DNA of 12,975 nucleotides from contig JBFISM010000105.1 of NCBI GenBank assembly GCA_041608535.1, forward strand, positions 1 through 12,975, given 5' to 3'. Shown one piece after another: positions 1-7,120 of the stretch. Numbering within the stretch: position 1 is the stretch's first letter; the number at the start of each line of letters is the position of its first letter. The DNA comes from JBFISM01 sp041608535. GTDB taxonomy: Bacteria; Actinomycetota; Acidimicrobiia; Spongiisociales; UBA5794. The notes under the pieces were generated by a model. The model was not told where the DNA came from. It did not search any database and saw nothing but the letters and a program-made list of their open reading frames with translations. The translations under genes and the position numbers were made by a program.

Positions 1-16
1 AGCACGCTCCCGTGGA

Positions 17-22
17 TACACT
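17..22 (+). promoter_or_regulatory. -10 box of the sigma gene, leaderless arrangement
   Basis: TACACT fits the actinobacterial TAnnnT -10 pattern. Its last base is 8 bases before the GTG start codon at 31, so transcription would begin at or within a base or two of the start codon. There is no Shine-Dalgarno sequence between it and the GTG, which agrees with a leaderless mRNA. The -35 region falls mostly outside the window, so the call rests on the -10 and the spacing only. Confidence 0.45.
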
Positions 23-30
23 CTCCCGGC

Positions 31-582
31 GTGGGAGAACCGTCCATTGGAGAGCTCTTCCTGGCGCTCTGCCGAGGAGATCGTGCGTCTGCCGCTTCGC
101 TCTACGAGCAGCTGACGCCGATGCTTCTCGCCGTAGCGAGGCGGAATGGTGTCCCGCAGGACGCACTCGGCGACATCGCGGGCAATACGTGGCTCGCGCT
201 GTTGGACAACTGCGACAAGATCCGCGACCCGGAAGCCGTAGCCGGATGGCTGCGAAGGACCGCGACCAACTTCTCGATGCAGTGGCACCGAAAGCGTCGG
301 CGGGAACGACCGGAGGAGCGGATACCCGAGGAACCAAAGGACGACCCCGACATGACCACGCACGAGACGCGCGAGGCGCTCGAGCAGCAGCTCGAAGCTA
401 TGCACTTCGCCCTGACCAGGCTCGACACCCGGTGTCGTCGTATCGTCGATCTGCGGCTCCAGACGCCACAGCTCACCAATAAGGAGATTGCGGCCGAGAT
501 GGACATGCCGCTGGGTGGGGTGGGTCCGACGTTGCGGCGCTGCCTCGACAAGCTGCGCACCCACATGGGGGACGTGCGATGA
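31..582 (+). CDS. ECF-type sigma-70 family RNA polymerase sigma factor
   Basis: 183-residue protein of the size and layout of extracytoplasmic-function sigma factors. Region 2 lies at about residues 5-92: an acidic helix, then NTWLALLDN (52-60) and a DPEAVAGWL segment (67-75) typical of regions 2.2-2.4, ending in a basic patch HRKRRRERP (86-94). A charged linker with EERIPEE follows. Region 4 is at about 122-180, with the helix-turn-helix around LTNKEIAAEMDMPLGGVG (148-165), the part expected to read the -35 element. The GTG at 31 is chosen because region 2 begins just after it and a TAnnnT -10 box sits 8 bases upstream. Its stop overlaps the next start (ATGA). Its position first in a run with an S8 protease and a CHAT protein suggests that it controls this locus, possibly together with its own gene. 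The target promoter is inferred, not shown. Confidence in the family is high. Confidence 0.93.
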   Translation: MGEPSIGELFLALCRGDRASAASLYEQLTPMLLAVARRNGVPQDALGDIAGNTWLALLDNCDKIRDPEAVAGWLRRTATNFSMQWHRKRRRERPEERIPEEPKDDPDMTTHETREALEQQLEAMHFALTRLDTRCRRIVDLRLQTPQLTNKEIAAEMDMPLGGVGPTLRRCLDKLRTHMGDVR

Positions 583-1049
583 ACTGGGATCCCCGCAATC
601 TCTCGGATGCCGAGCTGCTGGATCTGGTGCGTCGCGCCGGTGCGCAGAACCTCGCCGACCGCGGGTTGATCGACGACGTCGTGGGCATGGCGCTGACCGG
701 CTTCGACCTGCGCGACCCCGATGCCATGCTGGCCGACCTCTCCTTCGACTCCGAGACCGTCGGTGCGGCTGCCGACGGTCTGCGAGCCACCACTGTCGAC
801 GCAAGAGCCCGTACCTTCGAAGCAGAAGGCATCACTATCGATTTCGAAGACGCGGCAGGCGAGCTGATCGGCCAGGTGATGCCGGTGCCGACCGAGCTGG
901 TTTATGAGACATTGCATGGTCGAACGGTCGTTCCCGTCGACGACCATGGCCAGTTCTCGGTGCGCAGCGAGGCGTCTCCGGGACGGTTTCGCATCGAGAC
1001 CGCCCAGGGCACAATCGTGACGGAGTGGTTCGAGATCGACGTCGCCTGA
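579..1049 (+). CDS. Conserved beta-rich protein paired with the ECF sigma factor, function unknown
   Basis: 156 residues, strongly acidic, with no signal peptide and no membrane segment. The start ATG at 579 overlaps the sigma stop (ATGA), with a GGGGGA ribosome-binding site about 6 bases before it, so the two are very likely co-translated. The N-terminal half (1-75) looks helical (LSDAELLDLVRRAG). The second half (about 85-156) alternates beta strands and turns, with VMPVPTELVYE, GQFSVRSEA and TEWFEI. It resembles small beta-sandwich proteins (carboxypeptidase-regulatory-like) that I recall next to ECF sigma/CHAT loci in Actinomycetota. Tight coupling to a sigma gene makes a role in controlling the sigma factor, or as an adaptor for the proteases downstream, plausible. 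It has no zinc-binding H-x3-C-x2-C anti-sigma motif, so a classical ZAS anti-sigma is not supported. Real gene: confident. Role: speculative. Confidence 0.82.
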   Translation: MNWDPRNLSDAELLDLVRRAGAQNLADRGLIDDVVGMALTGFDLRDPDAMLADLSFDSETVGAAADGLRATTVDARARTFEAEGITIDFEDAAGELIGQVMPVPTELVYETLHGRTVVPVDDHGQFSVRSEASPGRFRIETAQGTIVTEWFEIDVA

Positions 1050-1084
1050 CCGATCAGCCCACCTGCGCATATTTGTATCTGCAT

Positions 1085-1110
1085 GTAACCGCTCGCGTCC
1101 CTACCCTCGA
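1085..1110 (+). promoter_or_regulatory. Candidate promoter of the S8 protease/CHAT genes
   Basis: The 84-base gap before the protease holds two readings. GTAACC (1085-1090) followed 16 bases later by TCGA (1107-1110) resembles an ECF-type -35/-10 pair, which would fit control by the sigma factor two genes upstream. TACCCT (1102-1107) fits a TAnnnT -10 of the housekeeping kind, but I see no good -35 for it. Either gives a short leader before the GGGGAG ribosome-binding site (1121-1126) and ATG at 1134. Assignment is tentative. Confidence 0.35.
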
Positions 1111-1133
1111 GGAGTCAAGAGGGGAGAGCTTGC

Positions 1134-2324
1134 ATGAGCCGTGATCGTCAGGTCGTCAAGCGCGAGGCGCTTGTAGTTGCACGCCAGGGAGAAGACGTCC
1201 AGACGCTGGTCAACCAGATCCTCGCCGATCCAGCATTTGCATCGCTGCGCCTCGAGCAGGATCCCGGGGCGAGCCCGCCCGACGGCATCGCCTTGGTTCG
1301 TGCGAAGAACTGGACGGAGCAGGACGAAGCTGGACCCGGCCTCGCGCAACGGCTCGACCCGCATCCCGTCGAGCCCAACTACGCAATCGTGGTCATGACC
1401 CATGGTCGAGTGCTGCCGATCAGCTATCCACGTCCCGGTGCGGGCGTCCTCCCCAACCTGGGTCACTCCAACGTCGTCGTGCTCATCGTCGACTTTGCTC
1501 TGGTGACTCCCAGCCCACTCAACGGAACCGTGGACGGACCGGTGCAGGCCCTCAAAGATCCGGGAGCAACCTCGGTCGCCGAACTACATGCAACCTTCGT
1601 CGCCGGCATCATCAGACATCAAGAGCCCCGCGCTGTGATCCGGGTCATGAGGCTGGCCAACCCCAACGATGATGGATTCGTATCCGACTGGGAGCTGGCA
1701 AATCAACTCGTCCACGTTGCGCGGTCGAAAGGACTTCCCGACATCATCAACCTGTCGTTGGGAACGCTGGCCGATCCTGATGAAGAGCCGGTGGCGATCA
1801 AAGCGGCGATCACCGAGCTGCTCGATCGCGGCGTGCACGTGTTCGCCGCCGCCGGCAATGACGGCAACGATCTCGGTCCGGTGTTCCCGGCAGCCTTCCC
1901 GAGCGTGCACTCCGTCGGGGCGCAGACGTTCGATGCTGGGGTCGCCCGACCCGCCGACTTCAGCAATCGTGGCGATCCGGACGGCGTCGACTTCTGGGCG
2001 CCGGGGGTGAGCGTCCTGTCGACCACGGTCGACTCACCGCAGTCCATCTCGTTCAGCGAAGGCCAGGATCCGACGAACAACTTCAAGGATCTTCCGCCAT
2101 CCCAGCAGGAGAACGTCTCCCTCAACGGGTGGGCTTGTTGGGATGGCACATCGTTTGCTACCCCCGTGCTGGCCGCTGCGTGCGCCACCGAATTGATCGA
2201 TCGTCCCGACGCCAATCCGATCCCGGCGTTGCACGATCTGTACGGTGCGCACGACAATGCGACCGGTTTCACCGGGAACAAGCCTGTTCAGCGATGCGAG
2301 GAATCGATCCCGAGCGGCGCATAG
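1134..2324 (+). CDS. S8 family (subtilisin-like) serine peptidase, apparently cytoplasmic
   Basis: 396 residues. The catalytic triad is complete and in subtilase order: Asp120 (VVVLIVDF), His152 (AELHATFVAG) and Ser340 (WDGTSFATP). The oxyanion Asn242 is in AAAGNDG, and INLSLG (205-210) is the usual core strand. Residues 1-100 form a small N-terminal domain ending in VEPNYAIVV, the position where subtilases carry an inhibitor-like propeptide and linker. There is no signal peptide, no transmembrane helix and no C-terminal sorting domain, so it should act inside the cell, unlike most subtilases. ATG 1134 has a GGGGAG ribosome-binding site 7 bases away. The last 31 bases overlap the start of the CHAT gene, so the two proteases are translationally coupled. 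The substrate is unknown. Likely candidates are the TPR-CHAT partner, the small protein at 579-1049, or host proteins under stress. Family call is very secure. Confidence 0.95.
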   Translation: MSRDRQVVKREALVVARQGEDVQTLVNQILADPAFASLRLEQDPGASPPDGIALVRAKNWTEQDEAGPGLAQRLDPHPVEPNYAIVVMTHGRVLPISYPRPGAGVLPNLGHSNVVVLIVDFALVTPSPLNGTVDGPVQALKDPGATSVAELHATFVAGIIRHQEPRAVIRVMRLANPNDDGFVSDWELANQLVHVARSKGLPDIINLSLGTLADPDEEPVAIKAAITELLDRGVHVFAAAGNDGNDLGPVFPAAFPSVHSVGAQTFDAGVARPADFSNRGDPDGVDFWAPGVSVLSTTVDSPQSISFSEGQDPTNNFKDLPPSQQENVSLNGWACWDGTSFATPVLAAACATELIDRPDANPIPALHDLYGAHDNATGFTGNKPVQRCEESIPSGA

Positions 2325-4870
2325 ACGACGCCGCAACAGCTACCGCGGCACTCGATCACGCCGATGAGCTGATCGACTCGGACCCGCGCCGAGCGATGTC
2401 GATCGCCGGCGTGTTCTTCGGTGACGCGGACACGGACACGGCAGTGCGCGCCCGTCGCATTGCGGCCTACGCAGCACGCGAGCTGCATCAGATCGACGAG
2501 TCGACAGAACACTTCGAAGCTGCACTGGCGCTCACCGCCCGGGGAACGGACGAGGCCGCACGCATCGAGCTCTCACTGGCGGGCAACCACGCTCTGGCAG
2601 GGCGCTTTGCCAGCGGTCATTCCGTTCTCGATCGACTCGACGCATGTGGCGCCCTGGCCGGCGAGCGCCACCTCATCGCCATCCAGCGGGCGTCGCTGTT
2701 CCACATCGAAGACAAACTCGACGATGCCGTTGCTGTTTTCCAAGAGCTGCTCGACGGTCCGGTCGAGCTCACCCCGGATGTGCGCGCCCATGTGCTCGGC
2801 AACCTGGGTTCGTCGCTCATGCAGCTCGGCCGTTTCAACGAAGGTCACACCGCCCTCGACGACTCCCTCGCCGCCTACGAGGGTGCCGGGTTGGTGCGCC
2901 CGCAACTCGACGTGCTCTCCAATCTCGCCTTGTGCGAGGCATGGTCGATGCACCTTCCTCATGCGCTGGCCTTGTTCGCCGAAGCGAAAGAGCTCGCCGC
3001 ATCCCTCGGGGTGGACGACGGTATCGCCCGGTTGGATGAGGCACGCGCTCTCGTTCAGGCCGGGCTGGGTCACGAAGCGCTGGCTGCAGCGGCTAGCGCG
3101 CTCGCTCATTTCGAGGGCGGTGGTACCTCCGCCTGGGTGGGCGAGGCGCACCTGGTACGCGCCCTCGCGCTGCTCTTGGTGGACGATGCAGATGGCGCCG
3201 CCCAGGCTGCCCGTGACTCGCACATGGCCTTCCGTGGCCAGGGTCGCGAGGTGAGTGCCGTGCTCGCGAGCAAGCTCGAGGCACTCCTTGCATTGCGCTC
3301 CACTGATGGCAGCGGCTTCCCAGAGGCGAATCGGACTGCGGACCGGCTCAGGGAGCTGGGATACCGGATCGATGCGCAAGAGCTCGATCTCGCCATCGCG
3401 ATGGCTGCGGTGACCCACACCGACCTCGCGACTGCGGCGGGTGCGGCGCGGCGGGTGGCGGAGGGACCCGGAGCGACGCCAGCCGCCCGAGTGCGCAGAG
3501 AAGCGGCGTTGGGTCTGCTTGCGATGCTCGACGGTGATGCAGCAGCGGCTCTACAGCACTTCGAACACGGTGCGAGCGTCCTCGACGAATATCGTGTCAC
3601 CCTGGGCGCCACCGAGCTGCGGGCACACTCATCGGCTATCGGTCGCGATCTGATGACGCTGGCACTCCGGGCCGTGCTGCGCGGCGGTGATCCATGGCTC
3701 ATCTGGCAGTGGAGCGAACGCATGCGGGCGAGCACGCTCGACGTGCGTCCCGACACTGCCGCCCACAGCCCAGAGCTCGCAGATGCGTTGGGTGCGCTCC
3801 GGGCGGCCAACGCTCAATCGCGCTCCGGAGAAGATCGGATGCGGCTGGTCGCCGCCGAACAACGTGTCAACGACCTGTTGCGGACCCACACGCCTGAGCC
3901 CACCAGGATGAACGATTCGGGATCCGTTGCACCCGTGGCCGGATCGGCCACCTTCGTGGAGCTCGACGGACGCCTCTCTCGGATCGACGTCGGCCCCGAT
4001 GGCAGCCCACGGGTCGTCGCCGACGTAGCAAACATCGCCGATGTAGAAAGCGCACTGCACACTGTTCAGGCAACGTGGCGGCGCTGGCTGCGACATCGCG
4101 GCGGCACTGCGGCCGAGGCGGTGGCCGAGACGCTTGCTGCAGACATAGCCACCCTCGACGAGTGTCTGCAGCTGGCTCCGCAAGCCGCCGACCTTCTCGT
4201 GGTGGTGAGCGAGAGCCTGCACGGCGTCCCGTGGCCGGCGCTGCCTTCGCTGGCGAGTCGCAACGTGAGTGCGACGCCGAGCGCATCGATCGTGGCACGC
4301 CCGGCGGCGAGCCCCAACCGGCGCGTCGCCGCCGTGGCCGGCCCGGGACTGGCCCACGCCGACGAGGAGGTACTCGGCATCGCACCGCTGTGGCCGGACG
4401 CCATGTACCTCTCGGCGAACGAGTCCTCGGCCGACCGGGTGATCGCTGCGCTCCAAGGCTGTGGAGTGGCGCATTTCGCCGCCCACGGAACGCCCCGCAT
4501 CGACAACCCGATGTTCAGCTCGCTCGAGCTCGCAGACGGGCCCCTCACGGTGGTGGATCTCGAGGGCCTGAGCGACCCACCACAGGTTGCCATTCTGTCC
4601 GCGTGCGACGCCGGGCGTACCGCGGTTGTCGGTGGTAACGAGACTTTGGGCATGGTGGCGGCTCTGCTCAGCGTCGGATGCGCCACGGTCATCGCTCCGG
4701 TACTGCCGGTGGCAGATGCGGCATGCGCACCCGTCATGATCGAACTGCACCGACGGTTGCAGCAAGGTGATCGTCCCAGCGAAGCGCTGCGCCGGGCCGT
4801 CGATGGGTTCCCTGCCGGATCGGCGGAACAGATGGTGGGCCTCTCGTTCGTGTGCTTTGGCAGGGGCTGA
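2294..4870 (+). CDS. TPR-CHAT protein (caspase-like cysteine protease with TPR repeats)
   Basis: 858 residues from ATG 2294. The frame is open farther upstream, but that part is antisense-like read-through inside the S8 gene, so this internal ATG, 31 bases before the S8 stop, is preferred. Residues about 1-500 are alanine- and leucine-rich helical repeats of TPR type (for example LGNLGSSLMQLGRFNEG at about 173-189), a protein-interaction or sensing scaffold. The CHAT domain spans about 550-855: a SATFVEL entry strand, HGVPWPALP (about 642-650), then the catalytic His731 (AHFAAHG) and Cys771 (LSACDAG), 40 residues apart. The dyad is intact, so protease activity is expected. CHAT proteases are related to caspases and separase, and the family includes the TPR-CHAT partner of Cas7-11 (Craspase). 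No Cas gene is present here. No signal peptide: cytoplasmic. The immediate S8 partner suggests a protease cascade or mutual activation, which is inference. Confidence 0.93.
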   Translation: MRGIDPERRIDDAATATAALDHADELIDSDPRRAMSIAGVFFGDADTDTAVRARRIAAYAARELHQIDESTEHFEAALALTARGTDEAARIELSLAGNHALAGRFASGHSVLDRLDACGALAGERHLIAIQRASLFHIEDKLDDAVAVFQELLDGPVELTPDVRAHVLGNLGSSLMQLGRFNEGHTALDDSLAAYEGAGLVRPQLDVLSNLALCEAWSMHLPHALALFAEAKELAASLGVDDGIARLDEARALVQAGLGHEALAAAASALAHFEGGGTSAWVGEAHLVRALALLLVDDADGAAQAARDSHMAFRGQGREVSAVLASKLEALLALRSTDGSGFPEANRTADRLRELGYRIDAQELDLAIAMAAVTHTDLATAAGAARRVAEGPGATPAARVRREAALGLLAMLDGDAAAALQHFEHGASVLDEYRVTLGATELRAHSSAIGRDLMTLALRAVLRGGDPWLIWQWSERMRASTLDVRPDTAAHSPELADALGALRAANAQSRSGEDRMRLVAAEQRVNDLLRTHTPEPTRMNDSGSVAPVAGSATFVELDGRLSRIDVGPDGSPRVVADVANIADVESALHTVQATWRRWLRHRGGTAAEAVAETLAADIATLDECLQLAPQAADLLVVVSESLHGVPWPALPSLASRNVSATPSASIVARPAASPNRRVAAVAGPGLAHADEEVLGIAPLWPDAMYLSANESSADRVIAALQGCGVAHFAAHGTPRIDNPMFSSLELADGPLTVVDLEGLSDPPQVAILSACDAGRTAVVGGNETLGMVAALLSVGCATVIAPVLPVADAACAPVMIELHRRLQQGDRPSEALRRAVDGFPAGSAEQMVGLSFVCFGRG

Positions 4871-4884
4871 CGGCACACCCGAGC

Positions 4885-4914
4885 TTGGCACGACCGATCG
4901 CCGGGGACCATGCT
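4885..4914 (+). promoter_or_regulatory. Candidate promoter of the ABM-domain gene
   Basis: TTGGCA (4885-4890) and CATGCT (4909-4914) are separated by 18 bases in the 73-base gap after the CHAT stop. They give a plausible -35/-10 pair with a transcript start near 4921, just ahead of the GGAGGAG ribosome-binding site at 4931. This suggests that the ABM gene is not only a read-through product of the protease locus. Confidence 0.35.
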
Positions 4915-4943
4915 TGGATCTCACTCGACGGGAGGAGCGACTC

Positions 4944-5249
4944 ATGGGTGCGGTCTCGATGTTCGGCACGATCACTTGCCATGACGGCAAAACCGAGGAA
5001 ATGGCGAACGTGCTGGCTTCGATGGTGGAAGCTGCCCGTGACGAACCCGGGGTCGAGGTCTACTCGTACCACCGCGGCGACGGCAACCTGTTCTGGTTCT
5101 TCGCCGTGATGCGGGACGAGGAGGCGATGCGCCAGCACGGCCGGACCGCTGCCATGCAGGCTGCGATGGAGGCGTTTCGCCCGCTCATGGAAGAACCGCC
5201 CCAAGTGTCCACCACAACCCCGGTTGCGGCGATCGGTCTCGACGTGTGA
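4944..5249 (+). CDS. Antibiotic biosynthesis monooxygenase (ABM) domain protein, putative quinol monooxygenase
   Basis: 101 residues, a single dimeric alpha+beta barrel domain of the ABM type. The pattern is a first strand with VSMFGTITCHDG, a helix KTEEMANVLASMVEAA, then EPGVEVYSYHRGDGNLFWFFAVMRD with the two central strands, and a helix with AMRQHGRTAAMQAAM. Relatives oxidise quinol-like or polyketide substrates without cofactor, or act as heme-degrading or merely ligand-binding barrels. The substrate cannot be told from sequence. The start at ATG 4944 is fixed by a perfect GGAGGAG ribosome-binding site 6 bases upstream. The open frame continues further upstream, but that part lies over the CHAT 3' end and has no such site. 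The gene follows the CHAT gene by 73 bases with its own candidate promoter and converges on the metal transporter, 27 bases from the cbiO stop. A link to the protease locus is unproven. Confidence 0.85.
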   Translation: MGAVSMFGTITCHDGKTEEMANVLASMVEAARDEPGVEVYSYHRGDGNLFWFFAVMRDEEAMRQHGRTAAMQAAMEAFRPLMEEPPQVSTTTPVAAIGLDV

Positions 5250-5276
5250 GAAGGGCCGGTTCGCAACCGACGGTGC

Positions 5277-6014
5277 TCAAGAGCGCAGCTGAAAGCCGAA
5301 TGGCAGCTCGAGCCGGTGGGCGGCCATCAGCTCCTCGTCGGCCAAGAGCTCCCCAGTCGGGGCATCTGCGACGATTCGGCCTTCGTCGATGACGATTGCT
5401 CGTGGACACAGCTCCAGCGCATAGGGCAGATCGTGCGTGACGATGAGTTGAGTCATGTCGAGCCGGGCGAGGATCGAGGTCAGCTCGCGGCGGCTGGCCG
5501 GGTCGAGGTTCGACGTCGGCTCGTCGAGCACCAGGATCTCGGGACGCATCGCCAGCACTCCGGCGATGGCCACCCGCCGCTTCTGACCGTAGCTCAGGTG
5601 ATTCGGGGGACGCTGCGCCGCAGCGTCCATGCCCACGGCAGCCAGAGCCGCTGCCACCCTGCGGTGGACGGCATCGCCGGCAAGACCGAGGTTTTGCGGC
5701 CCAAACGCAACGTCCTCCCACACCGTGGGCATGAACAGCTGGTCATCCGGGTCCTGGAAAACGACACCGACGCGACGGCGGATCTCCATCACCGTGTCGG
5801 CTGCAAGCCGCAGCCCGCTGACCGTGACCGACCCATCTTGTGGCATGTGGATGCCGTTCATGTGCAGCACCAGCGTCGTCTTCCCTGCTCCGTTGGGCCC
5901 GAGCAGCGCCACTCGCTCCCCGGGATGAATGTGCAGGTCGACGTCGGCCAGCGCAGCGGTGCCGTCGGGATAGGAGTAGCTGAGCGCTTCCACGGCGATC
6001 GTCGGCGTGCTCAC
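5277..6014 (-). CDS. cbiO: Energy-coupling factor transporter ATPase CbiO
   Basis: 245-residue ABC ATPase that powers the metal ECF transporter. All motifs are intact: Walker A GPNGAGKTT (39-47), Q-loop in FQDPDDQLF (86-94, Gln87), signature LSYGQ (140-144), Walker B LVLDEP (161-166, with catalytic Glu165), and H-loop VTHD (His194). The QDPDDQLF sequence is characteristic of ECF-type ATPases. The start is a GTG at 6014 that overlaps the cbiQ stop (GTGA, 4 bases). This gives the usual N-terminus with TIAVEALSYSYPDG, and longer readings run into cbiQ. It is the last gene of the cbiM-PDGLE-cbiQ-cbiO run and works at the inner face of the membrane with CbiQ. A single ATPase gene is present, so it would form the homodimer usual for group I metal systems. 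Confidence 0.96.
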   Translation of the reverse strand: MSTPTIAVEALSYSYPDGTAALADVDLHIHPGERVALLGPNGAGKTTLVLHMNGIHMPQDGSVTVSGLRLAADTVMEIRRRVGVVFQDPDDQLFMPTVWEDVAFGPQNLGLAGDAVHRRVAAALAAVGMDAAAQRPPNHLSYGQKRRVAIAGVLAMRPEILVLDEPTSNLDPASRRELTSILARLDMTQLIVTHDLPYALELCPRAIVIDEGRIVADAPTGELLADEELMAAHRLELPFGFQLRS

Positions 6015-6775
6015 AGCGTCCCCAGCGCAGCCAACGTCACCACCCAGGCGCCGGCCGGTATGGCCAGGACCGCCGCCCAGGTCGCCGCACCGGCCTGATC
6101 CGACGCTGCGGCCGGCATGGTCCCCGTGAATCCTCGGGATGCCATGGCCAGATACACTCGCTCCCCACGCTCGTAGGACCTCACGAAGAGGCGCCCGATC
6201 CCTCGGCCGAACGGTTTGATCTGCCCGATCCAGCTCGGATCGTGACCTCGCGACCTCATGGCGATGCTCATCCTGCGGAACTCGCCGAGTACCACATCGA
6301 GGTAGCGCACCATGAACCCGGCGATCGCGGTGATCACGCGGGGCACTCGCAGGGTGCCCAGGCCGCGCAACAGCTCTGGTATCGGGGTGGTGGCGGCCAG
6401 CACGATCGAAGTCAGCAGCCCCAGAGTCGCCTTCGCCACGATGTTCCACATGTCCCACAGCCCCTCCACCGACACCTGCACACCGAGCAACTCGCGGGTC
6501 TCGCCACCACCGAAGAAAGGCAGAGTCAACGCCACGAGCACGAAGGGGATCTCGACGGCCATGCGCGAGGCGACGAACCGCCATCCGAGGCGGGCAACTG
6601 CAACGAGCGAGATCAAGACTGCGGCATGAGCGGCGAATGCCCACCACGCAGTGCGTGGCGTCGCAACCACCGCCAGCACGAAGGCGAACGCCGCAACGAT
6701 CTTGGTGTGAGGTGGTAGTCCGTGCAGCAACGAGTCGCCGTGCCGGTAGAGCGCGTGGACGTGGGCGCCGGCCAA
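6011..6775 (-). CDS. cbiQ: Energy-coupling factor transporter transmembrane protein CbiQ
   Basis: 254-residue T component that joins the metal-binding CbiM to the ATPase. The N-terminus HALYRHGDSLLHGLPPHTK (7-25) is the standard CbiQ opening, and several hydrophobic spans follow (about 26-64, 75-90, 115-130, 145-165, 230-250). The two cytoplasmic coupling motifs are both Ser-Arg-Gly, at 175-177 (AMRSRGHD) and 213-215 (MASRGF), where the family often has Ala-Arg-Gly. They are expected to sit in grooves of the CbiO dimer. The start is taken as TTG at 6775. It lies 15 bases after the PDGLE gene stop, with a GGGGCGAG-like ribosome-binding stretch in between, and no ATG or GTG fits upstream of the conserved opening. 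The stop overlaps the cbiO start. Confidence 0.94.
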   Translation of the reverse strand: MAGAHVHALYRHGDSLLHGLPPHTKIVAAFAFVLAVVATPRTAWWAFAAHAAVLISLVAVARLGWRFVASRMAVEIPFVLVALTLPFFGGGETRELLGVQVSVEGLWDMWNIVAKATLGLLTSIVLAATTPIPELLRGLGTLRVPRVITAIAGFMVRYLDVVLGEFRRMSIAMRSRGHDPSWIGQIKPFGRGIGRLFVRSYERGERVYLAMASRGFTGTMPAAASDQAGAATWAAVLAIPAGAWVVTLAALGTL

Positions 6776-6790
6776 GCTCGCCCCGCTTGG

Positions 6791-7120
6791 TCAGCCCGAA
6801 GCGGCCGTGCGATGCCGGTTGGAGGCGTGCCGTCGAACCAGCCAGAAGACGCCGTATCCCAGGATCGAGGTGACGGCCACACCGAGGAGACCGGCGATGG
6901 CGGTGTTCATGCCATCGCTGCCAGCCAGGTTCTCACCGTATCCGGCGAGCGGGCCGTCCTCGACGAGATGAGTCTCGGCCGTGTCGCTGAATCCCTGCCG
7001 CTCGGCCACGAACTCGAGACCGTCGGGGTCGGTCGACGCAAAGTGGCTCGCCACAGCGATGCTGAGAAATGCTGCCGCCAACAGGCCGACAAGCAGGAAA
7101 CGGTAGCGGCGATCTCTCAT
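6791..7120 (-). CDS. PDGLE domain protein, CbiN/NikN-like subunit of the metal ECF transporter
   Basis: 109 residues with two membrane spans (about 8-27 and 73-95) flanking an extracytoplasmic loop. The loop begins with the diagnostic PDGLE motif at residues 32-36. PDGLE proteins take the place of CbiN or NikN as small accessory subunits that help CbiM/NikM load the metal. The ATG at 7120 overlaps the cbiM stop (ATGA), so translation is coupled, and the length is normal. The C-terminal tail is short and basic (RRHASNRHR), which puts it inside the cell by the positive-inside rule. Because it lies between cbiM and cbiQ, its role in the complex is well supported by context. The name cbiN could also be used. 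Confidence 0.92.
   Translation of the reverse strand: MRDRRYRFLLVGLLAAAFLSIAVASHFASTDPDGLEFVAERQGFSDTAETHLVEDGPLAGYGENLAGSDGMNTAIAGLLGVAVTSILGYGVFWLVRRHASNRHRTAASG

Noticed and set aside
102..1070. Long minus-strand open frame (322 codons) opposite the sigma and partner genes
   Set aside because: High GC keeps antisense frames open. The translation has no recognisable domain, while both plus-strand frames have clear gene signals.
2294..4870. Type III-E CRISPR (Craspase) TPR-CHAT component
   Set aside because: No gRAMP/Cas7-11, Cas1/Cas2 or repeat array occurs in the window, and the neighbour is an S8 protease. Only the protein class is shared.
3629..4990. Minus-strand open frame of 453 codons across the CHAT domain
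   Set aside because: Antisense shadow of the CHAT gene, whose plus-strand frame carries the catalytic motifs. No start signal or family match on the minus strand.
5257..5269. Small hairpin CGGTT-CGC-AACCG between the convergent ABM and cbiO genes
   Set aside because: Only five pairs and no T tract; too weak to call a bidirectional terminator.
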